Part shown: positions 7,036-13,295 of the stretch, one piece after another
How the letters are laid out: every line of letters begins with the position of its first letter
How positions within the stretch are numbered: the stretch's first letter is position 1
Source of the DNA: Clostridiales bacterium
GTDB lineage: Bacteria; Bacillota; Clostridia; TANB77; CAG-508
NCBI GenBank assembly: GCA_003518755.1
Contig: DOYA01000008.1
Location: forward strand, 1 to 13,295
DNA: 13,295 nucleotides
Reading direction: 5' to 3'
Notes under the pieces: generated by a model
What the model saw: the letters and a program-made list of their open reading frames with translations, nothing else
Told to the model about the DNA's origin: nothing
Databases searched by the model: none
Program-made: the position numbers and the translations under genes

Positions 7036-7714
7036 CTAAAACTCTCCTTCCTTTTGGATGCATAATTTTTACTCCAAATTTTGAATATCTATGTCCAACC
7101 ATAGGAACTCTTATTTTTGGTCCTTCAATTAAATTTATTCGATTAATAATTAATTGACAAAAATCTTTAGCATTCAGAACTTGTTGCAAATCATTTGGAT
7201 CTTTAACATTATATCTAATACCTATTACAACAGAGTTGTCTTTTGCTAAAAACCCTACATTTTCATTTCCATAATTTGCTATGGTTTTTCCATTTCCTTC
7301 ACCTTCAGCAATTACTTTAGGAAATGATTTTTCTATATACGCCCTTTGTTTTGGTGTAAAACTACCCTCGCATAATTCTACACTTTTCAAAAATTCTTTT
7401 TCAAGTTCATTCAATCTTTCAATATGCATATTATTTCTAATATATAAAAATTTAAGTTCATCTGATATACAATACTGATATAAATCCATTTGAGTTTCAT
7501 CTAATGGTTTAATCTCTCTCTGTTTACACATCTGTTCATCTAAATCTTTTAAGCATGTTTTAGTTAACACATATTGGATAAACATTTTGTTATATTTATT
7601 ATATAATCCTACATATTCGTCTATTTCCTCTTGCTTTATTTCAGGATCATAATAAATTCCTGGCATTGGATAAGCTGATATTAATTCTATACCTGTTATA
7701 TTCTTATATTTCAT
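7022..7714 (-). CDS. Unrecognised 230-aa cytoplasmic protein downstream of the putative effector
   Basis: I do not recognise a family. It has no signal peptide or membrane segment. The N-terminus (ITGIELISAYPMPGIYYDPE, 6-25) is followed by an acidic helical stretch (27-60) with scattered Cys (54, 63, 82, 115). A mixed alpha/beta C-terminal half holds NENVGFLAKDNSVVIGIRYN (150-169) and ends in a basic PKGRRVLDERN. The gene starts 26 bases after the effector stop, behind AAGGAGG with a long 12-base gap, and overlaps the DUF4176-like gene. Immunity genes normally sit directly downstream of T7SS toxins, so it is the positional immunity candidate. It could equally be a conserved locus component or chaperone. 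The reading frame itself is secure from its length, ribosome binding site and tight packing. Confidence 0.85.
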   Translation of the reverse strand: MKYKNITGIELISAYPMPGIYYDPEIKQEEIDEYVGLYNKYNKMFIQYVLTKTCLKDLDEQMCKQREIKPLDETQMDLYQYCISDELKFLYIRNNMHIERLNELEKEFLKSVELCEGSFTPKQRAYIEKSFPKVIAEGEGNGKTIANYGNENVGFLAKDNSVVIGIRYNVKDPNDLQQVLNAKDFCQLIINRINLIEGPKIRVPMVGHRYSKFGVKIMHPKGRRVLDERN

Positions 7715-7740
7715 ATTTTTGTATATCTCCTCCTTATACT

Positions 7741-10245
7741 TTATTTTAATTTTGCTGATGCGAAATAAATAAATGCTTTTTTTTGTAATTCACTTAATTT
7801 TACGCTCCAAATTCTTCCCCATGTATTTATCATAACTTCATCACCTTTAATCCCTACTACATTTACAGCATGATTTCCCCCTATAATAGTCTTATCAAAT
7901 AAAGAATCTCTATTTTTTAATTCTATATTTAGTATTTTTTTTGTTTTTGCATTTAAATATGGTGCTATTGTTAAATTAACAGATTCACCATTATTTATTG
8001 CATCAATGACATCCTCAATACTTCCATTACTAAAACCTGTTGGTCTTGACCCATAAACACGATTAACTTCAATATTATCTGTTACTCCTTTATTATTAAG
8101 ATATTCCTTTAGAGTTCCAGTACCTGGTTGGTTAATTAAGTCTTCTTGATATAGAGTTGCATATTTTCTATACCTATCTTTTAAGACTTTCCTTCCTGTA
8201 CTCTCTTTTGTTATAAATAATTCGTTTAACCCATGTCTAATCTGCTCTCCAGTATCAGGATCATAAAACGGATATAAGTCATCTATATTATTATTAAGTT
8301 GAGACATAGGCTTTCTTGTATAAGGATCATAATATGTAACAAGGTACTGATTAGAGTTAATAAAATAGTCTACATAAAGCTCTTCATTTATTCCACCTGT
8401 TTCTCTATATAACTTAAATCCAAATTTCTGTTCAAAAACATCTGGAATATCTTTATATAGATATGCTATTGCTTCAGCAGATGAAGCAAAAGAGCACATT
8501 CCACCTGGTGTATCCATAATTTCTGTTATTTCTATTGTTTCATCCAAATCTAATTGATATCTTTCAGCTAATTTCTTTGCTTGCGCAATCACATAATCAT
8601 CATGCTTAATTAGTATTGTTTCATTCTTTTTTAAAGCCTTAGTATACTGTCTGTTATTTTTCAACTTTTTACCACTAGCTGTTTCATAATAAAAATGTTT
8701 ATTATATATACCTTGATCTATCCCATATCCTTCAATTTTATCATAGTGCTCAGTTATCCAATTTTCAATGGTTTTTTGACTATATCCTTTGCTTTTAGCA
8801 TAATTAATCAAAAAATCATCAGTATATGCATCTTCTTCACTAATTTTCCCACTCATTATATCACTTTTTAAACTTGTTTTTACTTCGTCATATAAATCTT
8901 CTGGATCCACGCCTTGCATCTCATATATTTGATTGGCAGTTTTACTAGCGCTTATATTCTGAATAACTTCCCCAAATACAGATCCTCCAAAGCCAAGTAC
9001 TGCACTAGTAGCTACAGCTTTATTTCCTCCCATTTGTTCATATGCAGTTTTAAAATCAATATCTTCATCTATAGCTGAATAAACTGATGCTTTAAAAGGT
9101 GTATCTAATGCATTTAATCCTGTATCTATACCTACTCTTATCGCAGAATTTCCCAATACACTTCCTGTTGGATTAAATTTAAATAGGTTCATACCTACGG
9201 CATACTGTGCTGCATCCCACAACCCAACAGCATTTCCATATTTGATTGCATTGTCTAAATTTTCTTTTGTTTTCCAATTATTTTGAGTTTGTTTTTTTTG
9301 TCTTAAATATTCCTCTGATGACCTTCCTCCTGAATTCATTCCTATTATTGTTGGTATTATTACTGAAGCGGCGTGTGGTGCTACTGTAGATACTGTAATA
9401 GCTGATATTACTGGCGCAGTTTGTTCTCCTACCTTGTATGCTACTCCTGTTGTCTTAAATGGATTATATGCTCTCTCATTTATTTTTTTTAAAATTGCAT
9501 TTTCTTTATATAGCTTATTAAATGCTGTTTCTGTATAATCTTTTGCAACCTTTGACAATGTTTTTTCTCGCATTTTTTCAATTTCTTTTTCATATTCTTC
9601 ACCATGTTCTTTTGCATATTGTGCATTTGAGGTATATATTGTCCTAAGACGTTCTTCTTGCAATGTTTCATCTCTAAGTGCCAAAAAATCACTTATGTTT
9701 TCTCCCATTTTATATAAGCCTTTACCAACTGATACCAACTCATTTACTATACTTGATCTCAACCTAAACGCATTTTTTCTAGTAGCTTCCTCTTCTATCC
9801 CCTTATTTATTTTTTCTTTTTGTTCTTTTGTTAAATGATTTAAATTATACATTGTCCCTGACTGTAATTGATTACTCAAATTATAGTTGTAGTTTTTAAT
9901 CTTTCTCTCTTTTTCTATTTGGTGATATACATCATGATTATCTTTTTTGCCCTTTTGCTTTGTTTTATTACCAATGCCTAAACTGTTAAGTAATCCTCCA
10001 AATTCCATTAATAGTCCATCTGTTGCACTTGCTGCTGCATCAAAACCTGCCACTGCACTTTCAAAATCACTTTTTATTCCACTTAAATTAATATTTTTGA
10101 TTATATCTAATGCACTTTTTATCGTTCCTGCTTCCTCGAAATCAGATGGTATATTTATTGTTGCTGACTTGCATGATTTTAATTTATTTATTGCATTATT
10201 TATTGCTGTTACAGCACTTTTTTTATTTCCAATATTATATATCAT
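7741..10245 (-). CDS. Large putative T7SS effector with C-terminal papain-like cysteine domain (834 aa)
   Basis: The layout resembles a polymorphic toxin. Residues 1-95 are a small helical N-terminal module, probably for targeting, with no recognisable LXG domain. Residues 100-260 are charged helices. Residues 270-306 and 336-432 are Ala/Gly-rich and weakly hydrophobic (APVISAITVSTVAPHAASV; LGFGGSVFGEVI). Residues 450-570 are a helical linker. The last 260 residues carry a Cys-His-Asn order typical of papain-like enzymes: GGMCSFASSAE (Cys584), GGNHAVNVVGI (His792) and MINTWGRIW (Asn807), close to the NSWG box of papains. Such domains act as peptidases, deamidases or transglutaminases; which one is unknown. 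The ATG at 10245 has AGAAAGGA six bases upstream. The gene lies between a coiled-coil protein (54-base gap) and the 230-aa protein, in one probable transcript. Secretion and toxicity are inferred from context. Confidence 0.85.
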   Translation of the reverse strand: MIYNIGNKKSAVTAINNAINKLKSCKSATINIPSDFEEAGTIKSALDIIKNINLSGIKSDFESAVAGFDAAASATDGLLMEFGGLLNSLGIGNKTKQKGKKDNHDVYHQIEKERKIKNYNYNLSNQLQSGTMYNLNHLTKEQKEKINKGIEEEATRKNAFRLRSSIVNELVSVGKGLYKMGENISDFLALRDETLQEERLRTIYTSNAQYAKEHGEEYEKEIEKMREKTLSKVAKDYTETAFNKLYKENAILKKINERAYNPFKTTGVAYKVGEQTAPVISAITVSTVAPHAASVIIPTIIGMNSGGRSSEEYLRQKKQTQNNWKTKENLDNAIKYGNAVGLWDAAQYAVGMNLFKFNPTGSVLGNSAIRVGIDTGLNALDTPFKASVYSAIDEDIDFKTAYEQMGGNKAVATSAVLGFGGSVFGEVIQNISASKTANQIYEMQGVDPEDLYDEVKTSLKSDIMSGKISEEDAYTDDFLINYAKSKGYSQKTIENWITEHYDKIEGYGIDQGIYNKHFYYETASGKKLKNNRQYTKALKKNETILIKHDDYVIAQAKKLAERYQLDLDETIEITEIMDTPGGMCSFASSAEAIAYLYKDIPDVFEQKFGFKLYRETGGINEELYVDYFINSNQYLVTYYDPYTRKPMSQLNNNIDDLYPFYDPDTGEQIRHGLNELFITKESTGRKVLKDRYRKYATLYQEDLINQPGTGTLKEYLNNKGVTDNIEVNRVYGSRPTGFSNGSIEDVIDAINNGESVNLTIAPYLNAKTKKILNIELKNRDSLFDKTIIGGNHAVNVVGIKGDEVMINTWGRIWSVKLSELQKKAFIYFASAKLK

Positions 10246-10299
10246 TTTTTTCCTTTCTATTTTCTTAGTTTTAAGATGTTCTTACTCCTTATTTATTCA

Positions 10300-10821
10300 T
10301 TATAATAGTTGTTGCAGGTACCTAATTTCTCCACTATATCCATTTATCTCTCCATTTATACTATCAATGGTATTTTGTAGATTAGTTATATTTTCTTCTT
10401 CCTTTTTTATTTTATCTTCTTCTTTTTTTATTTCTTCTTCTAATGTTTTTATTTTAGTCTTTGCTGTAGTATAAACTTCTCCTAGCGTTTTTCCTGCTTC
10501 AGTTAAACCATTTGAAGGTGTAGAAAATCCACTTATAACGCTATTTCCTCTATCTCCATTTAAACAATTCCTAATACTATTTTTAGCGTCAATAATTGCT
10601 CTTACAGTGCTCGAAATATTTTCATTAAGTGAGACTATTTGGCTGTTCATTTTTTCATATTCAGCTTTTGAGTTTGTTGCTTTTTCTTTTGCCTTAACCG
10701 CCGTTTCTTTAACCTGCTTTGATTGTTCTAGTTTTCTTTCAACTTCGCTTCTTTTACTAATTAAAGCATTTATTTTATCTTGATAGTAATATATTTGGCT
10801 TTGTACTTCTAATAAATTCAT
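10300..10821 (-). CDS. Coiled-coil T7SS accessory protein (173 aa), likely partner of the putative effector
   Basis: The protein is almost wholly helical. A first coiled coil covers about residues 5-85 (LLEVQSQIYYYQDKINALI onwards, rich in Lys/Glu). A Gly/Ser/Pro break lies at 88-112 (NGDRGNSVISGFSTPSNG), and a second long coiled coil runs from 115 to 172. In the known LXG systems the toxin gene is preceded by small helical partners such as YwqH (DUF5082) and YwqI, which bind the toxin N-terminus for export. Length, helical hairpin shape and position fit that role, but I cannot claim family membership. I start it at the ATG at 10821, because GGAGGG lies 4 bases upstream. An ATG at 10833 overlaps that ribosome binding site. 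It is the first gene of the four-gene effector unit. Confidence 0.8.
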   Translation of the reverse strand: MNLLEVQSQIYYYQDKINALISKRSEVERKLEQSKQVKETAVKAKEKATNSKAEYEKMNSQIVSLNENISSTVRAIIDAKNSIRNCLNGDRGNSVISGFSTPSNGLTEAGKTLGEVYTTAKTKIKTLEEEIKKEEDKIKKEEENITNLQNTIDSINGEINGYSGEIRYLQQLL

Positions 10822-10839
10822 TTTTCCCTCCATAATATT

Positions 10840-10868
10840 ATTATAAATATTTTTTCAATAACTTAAAA
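10840..10868 (-). promoter_or_regulatory. Candidate promoter of the effector unit, embedded in an inverted repeat
   Basis: A perfect TATAAT (10840-10845) is preceded after 17 bases by TTTTAA (10863-10868), a poor -35 box. The predicted start near 10833 would place the ribosome binding site at the mRNA 5' end. The promoter overlaps the left arm of the 24-bp inverted repeat at 10843-10903, which could make the repeat an operator. Confidence 0.35.
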
Positions 10869-10903
10869 TTAGTAAATGCTTAAGTTATTGAAAAAATATT
10901 TAT
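10843..10903. repeat. 24-bp perfect inverted repeat with 13-base loop
   Basis: The arms at 10843-10866 and 10880-10903 are exact reverse complements (core CAATAACTTAA / TTAAGTTATTG), separated by AATTAGTAAATGC. It lies between WXG-1 and the effector unit. It is too long and perfect for chance even in this AT-rich DNA. It could be an operator, an mRNA-end stem loop for WXG-1, or a remnant of a small mobile element. Confidence 0.8.
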
Positions 10904-10917
10904 TAAAAATACAGAAG

Positions 10918-10948
10918 ATAGGAGTATTAAATAAAATAATGCTCCTAT
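10918..10948 (-). terminator. Terminator hairpin after WXG-1, probably bidirectional
   Basis: Twelve-base arms (ATAGGAGTATTA at 10918-10929 and TAATGCTCCTAT at 10937-10948) pair with one imperfect position, 9 bases after the WXG-1 stop. The best T tract is on the plus-strand side (10950-10956). The one imperfect pair is G-U on plus-strand RNA but C-A on minus-strand RNA. It may therefore work better against plus-strand transcription. Confidence 0.5.
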
Positions 10949-10957
10949 ATTTTTTTA

Positions 10958-11551
10958 TTATATTGAATGTTCTGCTGCATCATAGTTGCTTGCTGCAGTT
11001 TCCATATTTGTTTCAATGTCACGTCTTATGCTCTCTAAATTAGTAGTAATATTGACCTCAGTTTTTCTCATTTGACCTATTAATTCATCAATATTTGGAG
11101 AGCTTGCTTCTATTGTAGTCAAATGTTTAAAGACTGTTTCAATACCATTTTTAGCTGCATATAAATTAGCTATTATATCTAATTTGTCTGCTCTTATTGT
11201 TTCGGACGTTGCTGTTAATATGTCTTGATCACTTGATACTATAGTTCCTAATGTAATAGAACTAACTTCTCCTCTGTTTATTGGTTTGTTTTCAGCACTA
11301 GAATAATTGAACAACATTTGACTTGTTGCATTATATGCTGAAGCTGTAATTTTCAAAAAATTTTGTAATTCTTCAACTTGTTCATTCCAATTTTTTTGAA
11401 TTTTATTATATAAATTTCCTCCCCAATATGAATGTAAATTGCTCATCTTTTTATAGGCATTTTGTAAACTTTTACATGTGCTTTCATATACTGGTTTTGT
11501 TTGTCCTAATGCACTTGAAACTTGTAGCATTGTAATTTTAACATGTGCCAT
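10958..11551 (-). CDS. Double-length WXG100-type T7SS protein (197 aa), WXG-1
   Basis: Residues 1-90 are a WXG100 unit: helix, WGG turn at 43-45 (SYWGG), a second helix with W55, then Y83-S-S-A-E87, a YxxxE export motif. A Ser/Thr-rich linker (about 92-112) leads to a second helical hairpin (113-192) without a Trp turn. W43, W55 and Y83 sit at the same mutual spacing as W42, W54 and Y82 of the protein encoded at 1295-693, showing common ancestry of this double-length type. I use the ATG at 11551, 8 bases after AAGGAGG (11560-11566). A GTG at 11560 overlaps that site. It has its own promoter and is followed by a hairpin, so it is probably a separate, highly expressed unit. It is probably exported by EssC and may dimerise, or fold as an internal WXG pair. 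Confidence 0.85.
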   Translation of the reverse strand: MAHVKITMLQVSSALGQTKPVYESTCKSLQNAYKKMSNLHSYWGGNLYNKIQKNWNEQVEELQNFLKITASAYNATSQMLFNYSSAENKPINRGEVSSITLGTIVSSDQDILTATSETIRADKLDIIANLYAAKNGIETVFKHLTTIEASSPNIDELIGQMRKTEVNITTNLESIRRDIETNMETAASNYDAAEHSI

Positions 11552-11579
11552 ATTATTCACCTCCTTCTCTTCTAAACTT

Positions 11580-11608
11580 TATTTATCATAACATAATAAT
11601 AATGTCAA
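11580..11608 (-). promoter_or_regulatory. Promoter of WXG-1
   Basis: A perfect TTGACA (11603-11608) is followed after 17 bases by TAAATA (11580-11585). That -10 is weak as a hexamer but preceded by TGA, as in an extended -10. TTGACA-N14-TGATA matches the WXG-2 promoter exactly in spacing. The 5' leader would be about 22 bases and hold AAGGAGG. Confidence 0.55.
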
Positions 11609-11688
11609 TACTTTTTTTATTTTTTTTAGACTACAATCTAATTTAGAAAAGAATTAAATTTTAACACAGTCAAAATTCTAATTATTTT

Positions 11689-13089
11689 TTAATCTTTTTC
11701 CCAAAAAGCCTTATATGCTCTATATGCTTCATAAATATCAAATTTACTTGTAACCTCATATGGTGCATGCATTGAAAGAACAGGAACTCCACAATCTATT
11801 ACGTCTACTCCTTTATTTGCTAAAATATATGCAATAGTTCCTCCTCCACCTACATCAACTTTTCCAAGTTCTGCAACTTGATATTTTATATTATTTGTTT
11901 CAAATAGATTTCTTACCCAAGCTACATATTCAGCATTTGCATCTGATGCTCCAGCTTTTCCTCTGGCTCCTGTATATTTATTTAAACTAATTCCTTTTGA
12001 TAAAAATCCCGCATTATTGGTGTCTGATACTTGTGCATATAATGGGTCAAAACCAGCATCAACATCAGATGATAACATTTTAGAATAGCAAAATACTTTA
12101 TCTAAAAGATTTACTCTATTTTCTCCTGTTTTATTTAAAAGCTCAGAAATAAAGTAGTCAAAAACATGTGATTCCATTCCTGTATTTCCCATACTTCCAA
12201 TTTCTTCTTTATCTGAAAGTATGCAAATTGCTGTTTTTTCTGGATTGTTGATTTCCATTAATGCTTTTAAAGCTGTATAGCTACATACTTTATCATCTTG
12301 CCCATATCCTGCAACCATTCCATAATCAAATCCTAAAGAACGTGCTTTAAAAGCTGGAACAAGCTCTAATTCTGAACTTACAAAATCCTTCTCTGTAATT
12401 CCATATTTTTCATTTAATATTTTAAGAATATTTAATTTGACTTTTTGTTTAGCTTTTTCATCTAAAACTGGAATGCTTCCAATTAATAAATCTAAATTTT
12501 CACCTTCAATTGCTTCTCCAAGTTTTTTATTTGCTTGATCTTTTGCTAAATGTGGTAATAAATCTGTGATTGTAAAAATAGGATCATTTTCATCTTCACC
12601 AATATTTATTGTTATTTTTTCCCCATTTGACTTAACTATAACTCCATGTATACTTAATGGAATAGTAGTCCATTGGTATTTTTTAATTCCTCCATAATAG
12701 TGTGTATTAAAATATGCAAGTTCACCATCTTCATATATTGGATTTGGTTTTAAATCAAGTCTAGGAGAATCAATATGTGCACCTATAATGTGAAGACCAT
12801 TTTCTAATTTTTGTTTTCCAATAATAGCCATATACACACTTTTTTCTCTATTAACAAAATAAACTTTATCTCCTGGATTTAATTTTTCAACTTTGTTAAT
12901 GTCTGCAAATCCATTTTCTTCAGCAAGTTGTTTTGCATTATATGCAAATTCTCTTTCTGTTTTTGAACGGTTTAAAAATTCCATATAACCATTACAAAAA
13001 TCAAAAATCTTTCCGAACTTTTCATCATCAGTATCTAACCATCCTGATTTTTTTTCATCAAGTAATTTTTTTTCTAAATTTTCTTCCAA
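11689..13089 (-). CDS. M18-family zinc aminopeptidase (466 aa)
   Basis: This cytoplasmic metallo-aminopeptidase removes N-terminal residues from peptides. The M18 hallmarks are in order (numbered from the TTG at 13089): a first zinc His in GAHIDSPRLDLKP (H105), bridging Asp in GYGQDDKVCSYTAL (D265/D266), catalytic/ligand Glu in SDKEEIGSMG (E295/E296), an SSDVDAGFDP segment (D342), GGGGTIAYILA near 414-424, and the final His in VLSMHAPYE (H441). Length is normal for M18. I prefer the TTG at 13089, which has GGGAGG (13098-13103) 8 bases upstream. The longer frame to a TTG at 13119 would begin at the -10 box itself and has no ribosome binding site. It resembles the aminopeptidase 1 branch of M18. 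It has no obvious functional tie to secretion and probably marks the edge of the T7SS locus. Confidence 0.93.
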   Translation of the reverse strand: MEENLEKKLLDEKKSGWLDTDDEKFGKIFDFCNGYMEFLNRSKTEREFAYNAKQLAEENGFADINKVEKLNPGDKVYFVNREKSVYMAIIGKQKLENGLHIIGAHIDSPRLDLKPNPIYEDGELAYFNTHYYGGIKKYQWTTIPLSIHGVIVKSNGEKITINIGEDENDPIFTITDLLPHLAKDQANKKLGEAIEGENLDLLIGSIPVLDEKAKQKVKLNILKILNEKYGITEKDFVSSELELVPAFKARSLGFDYGMVAGYGQDDKVCSYTALKALMEINNPEKTAICILSDKEEIGSMGNTGMESHVFDYFISELLNKTGENRVNLLDKVFCYSKMLSSDVDAGFDPLYAQVSDTNNAGFLSKGISLNKYTGARGKAGASDANAEYVAWVRNLFETNNIKYQVAELGKVDVGGGGTIAYILANKGVDVIDCGVPVLSMHAPYEVTSKFDIYEAYRAYKAFWEKD

Positions 13090-13119
13090 TTTCAATTCCT
13101 CCCTTGTGATTTTTTTCAA

Positions 13120-13128
13120 ATTATATCA
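13120..13128 (-). promoter_or_regulatory. Extended -10 promoter of the aminopeptidase gene
   Basis: The minus strand reads TGATATAAT: a perfect TATAAT (13120-13125) with TG one base upstream. No good -35 box is found 16-18 bases away, as is common for extended -10 promoters. The start near 13113 lies upstream of GGGAGG and supports the TTG start at 13089. Confidence 0.5.
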
Positions 13129-13168
13129 CTTTTAATTTTAAAATACCATATTTTTATAATATATTTTT

Positions 13169-13282
13169 ATTTTGCGGGCAATTAAAATCACCCCCTACAT
13201 TTTCTATACATCTTTATATTTCTTGCTATTTTGCGGGCGATTAAAATCGCCCCTACATTTTCTATTCATCTTTATATTTCTT
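13169..13282. repeat. Two-copy tandem repeat (59-bp period) containing a GC-rich hairpin
   Basis: Copies at 13169-13224 and 13228-13282 differ at a few bases. Each carries the core TAGGGG(C/T)GATTTTAAT(C/T)GCCCGC on the minus strand. Copy 2 has a perfect 8-bp stem GGGCGATT/AATCGCCC (13235-13252). GGGCGA...TCGCCC cores followed by CTACA are, to my memory, common dispersed repeats in Clostridia. There is no T tract, so it is not a terminator. Confidence 0.75.
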
Positions 13283-13295
13283 ACTTCTTTCCCAA

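Noticed and set aside
8940..9430. True transmembrane helices in the effector mid-region
   Set aside because: The Ala/Gly-rich segments (about residues 270-306 and 336-432) are interrupted by polar and charged residues. They are only weakly hydrophobic, so no membrane segment is claimed.
9489..9692. Minus-strand 67-codon frame inside the effector gene
   Set aside because: It is an alternative frame of the 834-aa gene, with Lys/Met/Gln-rich low-complexity composition and no independent support.
10000..10245. LXG-type N-terminal domain in the large effector
   Set aside because: The N-terminal helical module is only about 95 residues and lacks the roughly 200-residue LXG layout, so the protein is described as non-LXG.
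11589..11689. Intrinsic terminator for the aminopeptidase gene
   Set aside because: Only a weak 5-bp TTAGA/TCTAA stem followed by A rather than T on the minus strand; not convincing.
13169..13282. CRISPR array
   Set aside because: Only two near-adjacent copies of about 55 bp separated by 3 bases, without spacer-length unique sequence; it is a plain tandem repeat.

Overview
The window is very AT-rich DNA, with strong AGGAGG-type ribosome binding sites, TTG, GTG and ATG starts, and every recognisable gene on the minus strand. This fits a low-GC Bacillota, most likely a Clostridia lineage; the species cannot be named from sequence alone. Apart from a flanking M18 aminopeptidase, the window is a Bacillota-type type VII secretion (T7SSb, Ess/Yuk) locus.

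Reading in the direction of transcription (high to low coordinates): a 59-bp-period tandem repeat (13169-13282) lies upstream of an M18 zinc aminopeptidase (13089-11689). A 197-aa WXG100-type protein (11551-10958) follows with its own promoter. A 24-bp perfect inverted repeat (10843-10903) sits at the front of a four-gene unit: a 173-aa coiled-coil protein (10821-10300), an 834-aa multidomain putative effector ending in a papain-like Cys/His/Asn domain (10245-7741), an unrecognised 230-aa protein (7714-7022), and a DUF4176-like protein with a Lys/Thr-rich tail (7035-6571). After a hairpin and a strong promoter comes the secretion motor unit: the FHA/FtsK-type ATPase EssC (6307-1703) overlapping a YukD/EsaB ubiquitin-like protein (1710-1459). 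A second 200-aa WXG100-type protein (1295-693) again has its own promoter.

The stretch 107-692 has no substantial gene but is dense in structure: a long hairpin after the WXG gene, a 19-codon micro-ORF or gene remnant, a palindrome with a T tract, a GNRA-capped hairpin, a strong intrinsic terminator and a promoter. The promoter leads into the first 35 codons of a SECOND EssC-like gene, cut by the window edge (1-106). Those codons align with the EssC N-terminus without gaps, with about half the residues identical.

Working model (inference): EssC powers export; the double-length WXG proteins are secreted substrates or partners; the coiled-coil protein is a targeting partner of the large effector; the 230-aa and DUF4176-like proteins are cytoplasmic helper or immunity candidates. 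EsaA, EssA and EssB are not in the window. The main points of interest are the tandem motor genes, the two-domain WXG proteins with an internal YxxxD/E export motif, the papain-like effector without an LXG domain, and the structured intergenic RNA region.
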